From Eshraghiella sp045129695 (GTDB lineage Bacteria > Bacillota > Clostridia > Lachnospirales > Lachnospiraceae), in contig JBGVJZ010000007.1 of assembly GCA_045129695.1 (NCBI GenBank), positions 1 to 24,307 on the forward strand: a DNA stretch of 24,307 nucleotides. The letters run 5' to 3'. A program made the position numbers and the translations under genes. Under the pieces are notes generated by a model. It worked only from the letters and a program-made list of their open reading frames with translations, was not told where the DNA came from and ran no database searches. Of this stretch, positions 15,560-23,459 are shown piece by piece. How positions within the stretch are numbered: position 1 is the stretch's first letter; each line of letters starts with the position of its first letter.

Positions 15560-16933
15560 TTGAAAGAAACAATTGCAGCAATTGCAACAGGTATGTCCAA
15601 CTCAGGTATAGGAATAATACGAATAACAGGTCCGGAAGCAATAGAAGTTGCGGACAAATTATTTGTATCCAAAAAAGGTTCAAAGAAACTTAGAGATGTT
15701 GCTTCACATACAGTTCATTACGGAAATATTGTCTATAATAATGAAATTATTGACGAAGTTCTTGTAATTGTAATGAAAGCACCTAACACATATACCCGTG
15801 AGGATGTTGTGGAAATCGACTGTCATGGAGGTGTTTTTGTTATGAAAAAAATACTTTCAGCTGTATTTAAATCAGGTGCAAGACCGGCTGAACCGGGAGA
15901 ATTTACCAAGAGAGCTTTTCTTAACGGACGAATTGATTTATCACAGGCAGAAGCTGTAATTGATATTATAAATTCCAAAAATCAGTATGCACTTAAGAAC
16001 TCCATTAAACAGTTAAACGGAAAATTATCAGAGAAAATAACATCAATAAGGGCAGAATTACTAGAAAAAATAGCATATATTGAAGCTGCACTGGATGATC
16101 CTGAACATATTTCTTTGGAAAATTTTGGGGATAAACTGTTGATAACTGTGGAAAACTCTGTGAATAATGTGGAAAACTTGTTAAAAACCGTGGAAAATGG
16201 TAAGTTATTCACACAGGGAGTTAAAACAGTCATAATTGGTAAGCCAAATGCCGGCAAATCAAGTATACTTAATGTTTTATCAGGGAGAGAGCGCGCAATT
16301 GTTACTGATATAGCAGGAACTACAAGAGATATTCTTGAAGAGCAGATTAATCTTGACGGAATAACGCTTAATCTTATAGATACTGCCGGTATAAGAGACA
16401 CAGAAGATATTGTTGAGGGAATAGGTGTGGAAAGAGCCAAGAGCATGGCTAAAGAAGCTGACTTGATTCTTTATGTTGTGGATTCATCTACACTACTCGA
16501 TGAGAATGATGATGAGATTTTATCTCTTGTTAAAGAATATAAAACAGTGATTTTGCTAAATAAAACAGATCTTATTCCTGTAACAACAGTCGAAGATATT
16601 AACAGGATTACCGATTCAAAAGTAATTCCTGTATCGGCTAAGGATTTAACAGGACTTGAAGATTTATCCACATATATAGTTGAACTTTTCACAAACAAAG
16701 AAATAGATTATAATGATGAAGTGTATATTTCTAATGAAAGGGACAAGGTCAGTCTTGATAATGCATTAGAAAGTCTTAAATTAGTTATAAGAAGTATTGA
16801 AGACGGAATGCCTGAAGATTTCTATACAATTGATTTGATGAATGCTTATACAGAACTAGGTAAAGTTATTGGTGAATCAGTTGAAGAAGATTTGGTTAAT
16901 GAAATTTTCAGCAAATTCTGTATGGGAAAATAA
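15560..16933 (+). CDS. mnmE: tRNA modification GTPase MnmE
   Basis: The 457-aa product, with MnmG, modifies the wobble uridine of certain tRNAs (the cmnm5/nm5 pathway). The start is TTG at 15560, giving the family N-terminus KETIAAIAT, preceded by AAGGAAGTG. G-domain motifs are GKPNAGKSS (227-235), DTAGIRDT (from 274) and NKTD (334-337). The C-terminus ends FCMGK with the conserved cysteine. A TATAAT at 15520-15525 could be the -10 of its promoter, but the -35 is poor. Codons for residues 193-218, just before the G domain, carry a cluster of DnaA boxes (separate entry). Here all four valines are GTG, although GTT and GTA are used widely elsewhere in the gene. Confidence 0.96.
   Translation: MKETIAAIATGMSNSGIGIIRITGPEAIEVADKLFVSKKGSKKLRDVASHTVHYGNIVYNNEIIDEVLVIVMKAPNTYTREDVVEIDCHGGVFVMKKILSAVFKSGARPAEPGEFTKRAFLNGRIDLSQAEAVIDIINSKNQYALKNSIKQLNGKLSEKITSIRAELLEKIAYIEAALDDPEHISLENFGDKLLITVENSVNNVENLLKTVENGKLFTQGVKTVIIGKPNAGKSSILNVLSGRERAIVTDIAGTTRDILEEQINLDGITLNLIDTAGIRDTEDIVEGIGVERAKSMAKEADLILYVVDSSTLLDENDDEILSLVKEYKTVILLNKTDLIPVTTVEDINRITDSKVIPVSAKDLTGLEDLSTYIVELFTNKEIDYNDEVYISNERDKVSLDNALESLKLVIRSIEDGMPEDFYTIDLMNAYTELGKVIGESVEEDLVNEIFSKFCMGK
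16137..16213. promoter_or_regulatory. DnaA-box cluster inside mnmE
   Basis: Six DnaA-box-like sites lie in 77 bp. Five on the minus strand are TTATCAACA (16145-16137), TTTTCCACA (16155-16147), TTATTCACA (16167-16159), TTTTCCACA (16176-16168) and TTTTCCACG (16197-16189). One on the plus strand is TTATTCACA (16205-16213). Start spacings in the minus group are 10, 12, 9 and 21 bp, close to helical repeats. Two sites match TTATNCACA exactly, and the TTTTCCACA type also occurs in the unwinding element near dnaN. Binding is predicted, not shown. Confidence 0.75.
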
Positions 16934-16969
16934 ATAGAAAGGCTCCCTATACGGGGCGTGGTAGAAGAA

Positions 16970-18844
16970 ATGAATGTTGTAGAAGAATATGATGTTGCCA
17001 TTGTAGGTGCGGGTCATGCAGGATGTGAAGCAGCACTTGCATGTGCAAGACTTGGTTTATCAACAATAATGTTTACCGTAAGTGTGGAAAGTATCGCACT
17101 TATGCCTTGCAACCCTAATATTGGAGGAAGCTCTAAAGGGCATCTGGTTAGAGAAATTGATGCACTTGGCGGTGAAATGGGTAAAAATATTGACCGCACT
17201 TTTATCCAATCTAAAATGCTTAACCGCTCCAAAGGTCCGGCTGTTCATTCACTAAGAGCACAGGCGGATAAGGCAGCTTACAGCCAGTCAATGAGAACTG
17301 TTCTTGAAAATACGGATAACCTTACAATACGTCAGGCAGAGGTTGCAGAGCTTATGGCAGAGAATGGAGTAATTAAAGGTGTCAAGACTTATTCGGGAGC
17401 ACAATATTTTACCAAAGCTGTAGTTTTATGTACCGGTACATATCTCAAAGCAAGGTGTATTTATGGAGATGTAAGTTATAACACCGGTCCTAACGGACTC
17501 CTACCTGCTAATTATTTGTCAGAATCAATGAAGAAATTAGGAATTGAATTAGTCAGATTTAAGACGGGTACACCTGCAAGAGTTGATGGAAGAAGTATTG
17601 ATTTTAGTAAAATGGAAGAACAGTTTGGTGATGAAAGAATTGTTCCTTTTTCTTTTTCAACGAATCCCGAGGACATACAGAAGGAACAGGTGTCCTGCTG
17701 GCTTACTTATACTAACGAAAATACTCATAATATAATCAGGGAAAATATTGACCGTTCACCATTATATTCAGGTGTAATTCATGGTACGGGACCAAGATAC
17801 TGTCCTTCAATCGAAGATAAAGTTATGCGCTTCGCAGACAAGGACAGGCATCAGGTATTTATTGAGCCGGAGGGCTTATATACCCATGAATATTATCTTG
17901 GCGGAATGTCAAGTTCGCTTCCTGAAGATGTTCAGTATGCAATGTACAGAACAGTTCCCGGACTTGAAAATGCAAGAATTGTCAGAAATGCATATGCAAT
18001 CGAATATGATTGTATTAATCCAATCCAGTTAAAATCTTCCCTTGAATTTAAAAATATTTCAGGTTTATTTTCAGGCGGACAATTAAATGGAAGTTCGGGA
18101 TATGAAGAAGCAGCGGCACAGGGACTTATTGCGGGTATTAATGCAGCAATGAAGATTCTTGGTAAAGAGCCTTTGGTGCTTGATCGTTCAGAAGCATATA
18201 TCGGTGTACTTATTGATGATTTGGTTACTAAAGAAAACCATGAGCCATATAGAATGATGACAAGCAGGGCAGAGTATCGTCTTTTGCTCAGACAGGACAA
18301 TGCAGATATCAGACTTGCAAAGCATGGATATGAAGCCGGCTTACTTACACAGGAACAATATAATTCTGTGCTTAAAAAGATTGAACAGATTGATGAAGAA
18401 ATAGAAAGACTTAAGCATGTAACAATTGGTGGAACTCAGACAGTTAATGATTTTCTGACAGCGAACAAAAGTACACCGCTTAATAATGGAATAAGTCTTG
18501 CAGAATTAATTCGTCGTCCTGAGCTTAATTATGAAATGATAGAGTCATTGGATGTGGACAGACCGGAATTAAGATATGACGTTAGAGAACAGGTTAATAT
18601 CAATATTAAATATGAAGGATATATTTCAAGAGAATTAAAGCAGGTTGAGCATTTTAAAAAGCTTGAGAATAAAATAATACCGGAAGATATTGATTTTGAT
18701 GATATTACCAGTCTGCGTCTTGAAGCCAAACAGAAATTAAAAAGTTATTCACCAAGGTCAATTGGACAGGCCTCAAGAATTTCAGGAGTTTCACCGGCAG
18801 ATATTTCTGTTCTGTTGGTTTATATGGAGCAGCATCGGAGGTAA
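16970..18844 (+). CDS. mnmG: tRNA uridine-5-carboxymethylaminomethyl modification enzyme MnmG
   Basis: The product, about 624 aa, is the FAD-dependent partner of MnmE. The dinucleotide-binding motif GAGHAG is at residues 13-18. Family hallmarks LMPCNPNIGGSSKGHLVREIDALGG, PCNP and the C-terminal IGQASRISGVSPADISVLL are present. The start is uncertain: ATG 16970 gives MNVVEEYDV, and an in-frame GTG at 16958 would add four residues. Neither has a strong ribosome binding site. The best G-rich stretch (GGGG, 16953-16956) lies in a 5-bp hairpin with 16942-16946. The mnmE stop is 36 nt upstream, so the two partners are probably cotranscribed. The last codons supply the rsmG ribosome binding site. 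Confidence 0.95.
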   Translation: MNVVEEYDVAIVGAGHAGCEAALACARLGLSTIMFTVSVESIALMPCNPNIGGSSKGHLVREIDALGGEMGKNIDRTFIQSKMLNRSKGPAVHSLRAQADKAAYSQSMRTVLENTDNLTIRQAEVAELMAENGVIKGVKTYSGAQYFTKAVVLCTGTYLKARCIYGDVSYNTGPNGLLPANYLSESMKKLGIELVRFKTGTPARVDGRSIDFSKMEEQFGDERIVPFSFSTNPEDIQKEQVSCWLTYTNENTHNIIRENIDRSPLYSGVIHGTGPRYCPSIEDKVMRFADKDRHQVFIEPEGLYTHEYYLGGMSSSLPEDVQYAMYRTVPGLENARIVRNAYAIEYDCINPIQLKSSLEFKNISGLFSGGQLNGSSGYEEAAAQGLIAGINAAMKILGKEPLVLDRSEAYIGVLIDDLVTKENHEPYRMMTSRAEYRLLLRQDNADIRLAKHGYEAGLLTQEQYNSVLKKIEQIDEEIERLKHVTIGGTQTVNDFLTANKSTPLNNGISLAELIRRPELNYEMIESLDVDRPELRYDVREQVNINIKYEGYISRELKQVEHFKKLENKIIPEDIDFDDITSLRLEAKQKLKSYSPRSIGQASRISGVSPADISVLLVYMEQHRR

Positions 18845-18845
18845 C

Positions 18846-19559
18846 ATGGATAATTTATTAAAAAATAGTCTTATCAGTATTGGAGTAGAACCTACCAAAG
18901 AACAGATAAATCAGCTTGACCGGTTTTATGAAATGCTGGTTGAGAAAAATAAAGTGATGAATCTTACTGCAATTACTGAATACGACGAGGTTGTAATTAA
19001 GCATTTTGTTGACAGTATGGCAGTAATAAATGCAATCTCACTTGATAAGGTTAAATCGGTAATTGATGTGGGAACCGGTGCAGGTTTTCCGGGAATAGTT
19101 CTCAAAATTTTTAAACCTGATATTAATTTTACTTTACTTGATTCTCTTAACAAAAGAATAGGTTTTCTTAATGAGGTTAAGACTGAGCTTGGATTGGAGA
19201 AATTGTCATTAATTCATGGCAGGGCTGAGGATTATGCAAGAATGTCTGAATATAGGGAGCAGTTTGATATGTGTGTTTCAAGAGCAGTTGCGAATCTTGC
19301 TACATTATCAGAATATTGTCTTCCTTTTGTCAGAAAAGAGGGTTATTTTGTAGCGTACAAAGCAGATGATTGTGCAGAGGAAATTGAGAATGCCAAAAAA
19401 GCAATTTTCTTATTGGGTGGAAAGGTTGAAAATGTAATATTATATAAGATACCGAATACTGATATTACAAGAACATTTGTAATAATAAAGAAAATATCCA
19501 TAATTTCCAAGAAATATCCACGTAAAGCGGGATTGCCGTCGAAGGAACCATTAAAATAG
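18846..19559 (+). CDS. rsmG: 16S rRNA (guanine-527-N7)-methyltransferase RsmG
   Basis: The 237-aa product has the S-adenosylmethionine motif DVGTGAGFPG (74-83), an acidic residue after it (LLDSLNKR) and the conserved VSRAVANLATLSEYCLP. It methylates G527 of 16S rRNA, and loss of the activity in other bacteria gives low-level streptomycin resistance. The ATG lies one base after the mnmG stop, with GGAGG in the last mnmG codons. The spacing of 4 nt is short but the coupling is typical. The frame is open further upstream only as a shadow of mnmG. Confidence 0.96.
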   Translation: MDNLLKNSLISIGVEPTKEQINQLDRFYEMLVEKNKVMNLTAITEYDEVVIKHFVDSMAVINAISLDKVKSVIDVGTGAGFPGIVLKIFKPDINFTLLDSLNKRIGFLNEVKTELGLEKLSLIHGRAEDYARMSEYREQFDMCVSRAVANLATLSEYCLPFVRKEGYFVAYKADDCAEEIENAKKAIFLLGGKVENVILYKIPNTDITRTFVIIKKISIISKKYPRKAGLPSKEPLK

Positions 19560-19611
19560 TTAGTAGATTTTTAGTTATATTGTAATATGTTGATTAGAGG
19601 TTTTAAACTTT

Positions 19612-20013
19612 ATGAAAAAAACAAGTGTAAAGAAAACAGATTTAAAGAAAACAAATATAAGGAAATCTATACAAACAATAAGTAAATATCTATTGTCACT
19701 TAAAGAAAATTTACAGTCGGACTTGAATTCTATTGAAAAAGATATAGAAAGAGTGGTTTTGTTGATATCTGATGCTCAGAAAAGTAAGAGTAATATTGAA
19801 TCAACTTTTGATTCTTCTTATATGATTTTATCATCATCTCAGGTTGCCAAATTGGATGAATTTGCTGAAATTGATTCTTTTGACGAACTTATTAAGGATA
19901 AAAATGAAGAATTAAAGGTACTAGAGAATCAAAAGAAAATAATGTTGACTAAGATATCAGAATTAGATAAGGTTATTTCCTGCACCCAGGATGTAGAGAA
20001 AAGTTTCACGTGA
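19612..20013 (+). CDS. Small coiled-coil protein of unknown function between rsmG and parA
   Basis: I do not recognise this 133-aa protein. It begins with a basic tail of four five-residue repeats, MKKTSVKKTDLKKTNIRKSI (pattern K-K-T-x-hydrophobic). Most of the rest has heptad-like hydrophobic spacing of a coiled coil (about 25-65 and 90-125). There is no membrane segment, signal peptide or helix-turn-helix. It lies where Bacillus has noc, but it has no ParB-like domain. AGAGG lies about 11 nt before the ATG, so translation may be modest. The stop codon TGA is inside a parS site. The basic tail plus coiled coil and the ParB-site overlap make a chromosome-associated role conceivable, but this is inference. 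Confidence 0.75.
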   Translation: MKKTSVKKTDLKKTNIRKSIQTISKYLLSLKENLQSDLNSIEKDIERVVLLISDAQKSKSNIESTFDSSYMILSSSQVAKLDEFAEIDSFDELIKDKNEELKVLENQKKIMLTKISELDKVISCTQDVEKSFT

Positions 20014-20035
20014 AACATTTCATGTGAAGCTTTTT
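19999..20035 (+). terminator. Terminator hairpin built on parS site 1
   Basis: Arms 19999-20014 and 20019-20034 pair over 16 bp with two G-U pairs and a 4-nt ACAT loop, and the right arm ends in a T-run. The left arm contains most of a parS palindrome. The right arm looks like a degenerate second parS (TTTCATGTGAAGC), which the hairpin explains. It would end transcription of the coiled-coil gene. Confidence 0.7.
20002..20017. promoter_or_regulatory. parS: parS site 1
   Basis: AGTTTCACGTGAAACA matches the Firmicute parS consensus TGTTTCACGTGAAACA at 15 of 16 positions. The inner 14-bp palindrome is perfect. It includes the stop codon of the upstream gene (TGA, 20011-20013). Confidence 0.95.
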
Positions 20036-20054
20036 AAATTTATTATACACATAA

Positions 20055-20070
20055 TGTTTCACGTGAAACA
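20055..20070. promoter_or_regulatory. parS: parS site 2
   Basis: TGTTTCACGTGAAACA is an exact match to the 16-bp parS consensus bound by ParB/Spo0J. It lies about 40 bp upstream of the parA -10, so ParB loaded here could affect parAB transcription. Confidence 0.97.
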
Positions 20071-20111
20071 TAATTTTAAATGAAATTAATATGGAATTTA
20101 TACTGCTTAAG

Positions 20112-20120
20112 TGATATAAT
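20112..20120 (+). promoter_or_regulatory. Predicted parAB promoter (extended -10)
   Basis: TGATATAAT is a perfect -10 (20115-20120) with an extended TGN. The hexamer 17 bp upstream (TGGAAT, 20092-20097) is a poor -35. Transcription would start near 20127, about 27 nt before the parA ATG. Confidence 0.65.
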
Positions 20121-20153
20121 AGTTAAACACGATAAACAATTGGAGGAACCAAT

Positions 20154-20930
20154 ATGGGTAGAATAATAGCGGTAGCCAACCAGAAGGGTGGAGTTGGTAA
20201 AACAACAACTTCTATTAACTTGTCTGCCTGTCTGGCGGAACTTGGACAAAGAGTTCTTGTTGTAGATGTTGACCCACAGGGAAATACTACAAGTGGACTT
20301 GGAGTAGATAAGAATAATGTTGAAAATACAATATATGAATTAATGCTTGGGGAATGCACTATTGATGAGTGTGTAATTAAAAATGTATTGGATAATCTTG
20401 ATGTAATGCCTTCGAATGTTAATCTCTCAGGAGCAGAGATAGATTTAATTGGTGTTGATGAAAGAGAATATATATTGCAGAAGGAGATTAACAAGATAAG
20501 AGATAATTATGATTTTGTAATTGTAGATTGTCCGCCATCTCTCTCTATGCTTACCGTTAATGCTATGACAGCATCTGATACTGTATTAGTTCCAATTCAG
20601 TGTGAATATTATGCTTTGGAGGGCTTATCCCAGCTGATTCATACTATTAATCTGGTTAAGAAAAGACTTAATCCTGATTTGGAGATGGAGGGTGTTGTAT
20701 TTACTATGTATGATGCCAGAACAAATTTATCACTTCAGGTTGTTGAGAATGTTAAGGAAAATCTTAAACAGACAATATACAAGACAATTATTCCAAGAAA
20801 TATAAGACTTGCAGAAGCACCAAGTCATGGTTTGCCTATTAATCTGTATGATCCAAAATCTGCCGGAGCAGAGAGTTACAGATTATTAGCTGATGAAGTA
20901 ATACATAGAGGAGAAGAAGAATGGCAGTAG
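20154..20930 (+). CDS. parA: Chromosome partitioning ATPase ParA/Soj
   Basis: The 258-aa product is a deviant-Walker ParA ATPase with KGGVGKTT at 11-18 and the family segments VDVDPQGN and VIVDCPPSLSMLT. It lacks the N-terminal DNA-binding extension of plasmid type Ia ParA, so it is the chromosomal Soj type. Soj proteins move or position ParB-parS complexes, and in B. subtilis they also control DnaA. That is relevant here because DnaA-box clusters lie nearby. TGGAGG lies 7 nt before the ATG. The gene overlaps parB by 10 nt. Confidence 0.97.
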   Translation: MGRIIAVANQKGGVGKTTTSINLSACLAELGQRVLVVDVDPQGNTTSGLGVDKNNVENTIYELMLGECTIDECVIKNVLDNLDVMPSNVNLSGAEIDLIGVDEREYILQKEINKIRDNYDFVIVDCPPSLSMLTVNAMTASDTVLVPIQCEYYALEGLSQLIHTINLVKKRLNPDLEMEGVVFTMYDARTNLSLQVVENVKENLKQTIYKTIIPRNIRLAEAPSHGLPINLYDPKSAGAESYRLLADEVIHRGEEEWQ

Positions 20931-21829
20931 CAAGAAAAAAAGGACTCGGAAAAGGCCTTGGTAATCTGATTCCGGATTCAGATATTCAAGTAGAAGCTAC
21001 GAATACTAAGGTAGTGGAAAAAGTAGTAGAGAAGATTATTAAGGAACCGGCAGAGGTTGTACTTAAGATAAATGAAATTGAACCTAACAGAGAGCAACCA
21101 AGACGTAATTTCGATGAGGATGCACTCCTTGAATTAGCTGACTCAATCAAACGATATGGTGTGATTGAGCCACTCCTTGTAAAAAAAGAGAATGATTATT
21201 ACAAAATAGTTGCCGGAGAACGCCGTTGGAGAGCCGCAAAGCTTGCGGGACTTAAAGAACTTCCTGTTGTAATTAAGGATTATAGTAATCAGGAAATAAT
21301 GGAAGTTGCTCTCATTGAAAATATCCAGCGAGAGGATCTGAATCCTATTGAAGAAGCTCTCGCATATCAGAGTCTTATCAAGGAATACAGTCTCAAACAG
21401 GATGAGGTTGCAGAAAGAGTTTCCAAGAGTCGTGCTGCAATTACCAATGCAATGAGATTACTTAAGCTTGATGAGAGAGTACAGCAGATGGTAATTGATG
21501 ATATGATTTCCAGTGGTCATGCCAGAGCTTTACTGGGTATTGAAAATAATGAGCAGCAGTATATTGTTGCAATGGAAGTTTTTGATAAGAAACTGAGTGT
21601 TCGTGAGACTGAGAAACTGGTTAAAGTATATAATAATCCTACGAAATCAGTAGAGAAGAAGTTACCCGAAAACGATTTCATATACAGAGATATGGAGGAG
21701 CAGCTCAAATTATCCGTTGGTACAAAAATCGTTATCAAAAATAAAGATAATAATAAAGGTAAAATAGAAATAGAATATTATTCCAAGGATGATTTTGAAA
21801 GAATTGTTGAATTACTTAAAAATAAATAA
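20921..21829 (+). CDS. parB: Chromosome partitioning protein ParB/Spo0J
   Basis: The 302-aa product binds parS and spreads as a CTP-dependent clamp. The N-terminal GLGKGLGNLIP is the ParA-stimulating segment. The CTP-binding domain has EQPRRNFDEDAL, GERRWRAA (99-106) and ENIQRE (133-138). The helix-turn-helix (about 157-182) recognises parS. A basic C-terminal dimerisation domain follows. It overlaps parA by 10 nt, and GAGGAG lies 7 nt before its ATG. Both parS sites are within 1 kb upstream. It is probably cotranscribed with the following DUF4446 gene, which starts 15 nt later. Confidence 0.97.
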   Translation: MAVARKKGLGKGLGNLIPDSDIQVEATNTKVVEKVVEKIIKEPAEVVLKINEIEPNREQPRRNFDEDALLELADSIKRYGVIEPLLVKKENDYYKIVAGERRWRAAKLAGLKELPVVIKDYSNQEIMEVALIENIQREDLNPIEEALAYQSLIKEYSLKQDEVAERVSKSRAAITNAMRLLKLDERVQQMVIDDMISSGHARALLGIENNEQQYIVAMEVFDKKLSVRETEKLVKVYNNPTKSVEKKLPENDFIYRDMEEQLKLSVGTKIVIKNKDNNKGKIEIEYYSKDDFERIVELLKNK

Positions 21830-21844
21830 TGTGGAGGAATACTA

Positions 21845-22360
21845 ATGAAAGCGTTTTTTAATTTAATTGAAACTAATTCTGTATACATAATACTTGCACT
21901 TGTAATTTTAGTTATTGTATTAATCGCTTTAGTTATTTATAATACACTTCGAATTAATAAATTAAACGCCAGATATGAAACATTTATTTCAGGTAAGGAT
22001 GGTAAAACACTTGAAGATACTATTTTGACCCGATTCAAAGAAGTTGATGAATTAAAGAAATCGAATGACATAAATAAAAAACAAATTGCATTAATAAATG
22101 AGGAATTATTGTCAACATATAAAAAAGTTGGCATAGTAAAATATGACGCATTTAATGAAATGGGCGGAAAACTGAGTTTTGCCCTTGCAATGCTTGATAA
22201 GACCAATAATGGATTTGTCATGAATGCAATGCATAGCAGAGAAGGATGCTATACATATATCAAAGAAATTGTTAACGGTGAGAGTTATATAACACTGGGA
22301 GAAGAAGAAAAAGTGGCTCTTGAACAGGCAATTAATTCTGACAGCAATGTAACAGATTAG
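21845..22360 (+). CDS. DUF4446 membrane-anchored protein
   Basis: The 171-aa product has one N-terminal membrane segment (about 12-35, YIILALVILVIVLIALVIY), a coiled-coil linker (about 55-92), then the conserved DUF4446 core KVGIVKYDAFNEMGGKLSFA and GFVMNAMHSREGCYTYIKEI. The core should face the cytoplasm. Family members are commonly encoded next to parB in Clostridia, and no function is established. GGAGG lies 7 nt before the ATG. The membrane anchor together with tight linkage to parAB suggests a membrane-side partner of segregation or envelope processes, which is inference. Confidence 0.88.
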   Translation: MKAFFNLIETNSVYIILALVILVIVLIALVIYNTLRINKLNARYETFISGKDGKTLEDTILTRFKEVDELKKSNDINKKQIALINEELLSTYKKVGIVKYDAFNEMGGKLSFALAMLDKTNNGFVMNAMHSREGCYTYIKEIVNGESYITLGEEEKVALEQAINSDSNVTD

Positions 22361-22383
22361 TATGTAATGGAGAGGTGGTAGGA

Positions 22384-23439
22384 ATGAGAGTTGTAGATGT
22401 CAGAGAAATTCCGGAAAATGCAGTTCTTGGAAGAACTGTAAGCAACGACTCAGGTGTTGTTTTATTATATGCCGGCAGTGTAATTACTGAAGAAATAGTT
22501 GAAAAATTAATTGATAATAATATTCATTCAGTATGGATTAGTATGAAAAATAAAGAAGCAGATACCTTTTCCTCGGAGGCAATAGAAAGTGACATTATTG
22601 ATTGTGTTACACATGCTATTAAAGCCAGAATAAGATTTAATGATGACACTGAGATGAAAATGGTTTCAGAGCATGCATTTAAGATTATCAGAAAAATCAT
22701 TACCAGTGAGGAAGTTATGAGCTGCATGGTAAATGTCAAGAAAAGAAGTATTGATATATACTCCCATATGATTAATGTAGCAATTTTATCAGTTATAATG
22801 GGAATTAAGTTTGACATTACAGAAGAAGAACTTGATTATATTGGTTTGGGCGCTCTGTTCCATGATATTGGAATGTGTGATTTGGAAATTAAATATAATG
22901 ATGTTGAAATTGATAAGTTGTCATCACAGGAAAAAATGGTATATCGCAAACATGTTATAGATGGATATGAAATGATACACAATCATGATTGGATACCTGA
23001 AAAAGTAAAATTAATTGTTCTTTCTCATCATGAGCGTGAGGATGGAAGCGGATATCCTTTTCATAAGAAGAGTGAAAGAATTCCAATAGAAGTTAAAATT
23101 GTTGCTATATGTGATTTCTTTGATGAGCTTGTAAATGGTATAGGATACAAAAAAAGAAAAGTTCATGAGGTTGTAGAATATTTAAGAACTGCAGGTGCAT
23201 ATCTTTTTGACTATGATGTAGTTACAAAGATTATTTCAAATATTGCATGGTTCCCAAATGGTTGCAAAGTGTTAACAAGTGATGGGGATATAGCTGAGGT
23301 AATGTCTCAGAACAAAGGTTTACCGGACAGACCGATAATACGGTTATTAATGGATTCAATGGGAAATCCTTATAAAGAAAATATAACAAAAGACTTAACA
23401 GAATACCTAACAGTGTTTATAATGGACACAGTGGAATAG
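22384..23439 (+). CDS. HD-GYP domain protein (candidate cyclic-di-GMP phosphodiesterase)
   Basis: The product, about 351 aa, has an N-terminal domain common to HD-GYP proteins (VLGRTVSNDSGVVLLYAG) and a complete HD-GYP core. H128, H160-D161, H190, H215-H216, GYP (223-225) and D244 supply the usual metal ligands. The lysine of the HDxGK motif is replaced by methionine (HDIGM, M164), which could alter catalysis. No receiver or membrane domain is present. I chose ATG 22384, 5 nt after GAGGTGG. A GTG at 22375 would add three residues. It lies between the DUF4446 gene and serS in an apparent operon. Confidence 0.88.
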   Translation: MRVVDVREIPENAVLGRTVSNDSGVVLLYAGSVITEEIVEKLIDNNIHSVWISMKNKEADTFSSEAIESDIIDCVTHAIKARIRFNDDTEMKMVSEHAFKIIRKIITSEEVMSCMVNVKKRSIDIYSHMINVAILSVIMGIKFDITEEELDYIGLGALFHDIGMCDLEIKYNDVEIDKLSSQEKMVYRKHVIDGYEMIHNHDWIPEKVKLIVLSHHEREDGSGYPFHKKSERIPIEVKIVAICDFFDELVNGIGYKKRKVHEVVEYLRTAGAYLFDYDVVTKIISNIAWFPNGCKVLTSDGDIAEVMSQNKGLPDRPIIRLLMDSMGNPYKENITKDLTEYLTVFIMDTVE

Positions 23440-23459
23440 AAACAGGAGGATAACAATAA

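Noticed and set aside
18762..18845. Longer rsmG start extending into mnmG
   Set aside because: The extra N-terminal residues are the mnmG 3' end read in another frame; the ATG at 18846 has a ribosome binding site and gives the usual RsmG N-terminus.
20018..20030. Degenerate third parS site (TTTCATGTGAAGC)
   Set aside because: It departs from the consensus at key positions and is better explained as the right arm of the terminator hairpin that pairs with parS site 1.
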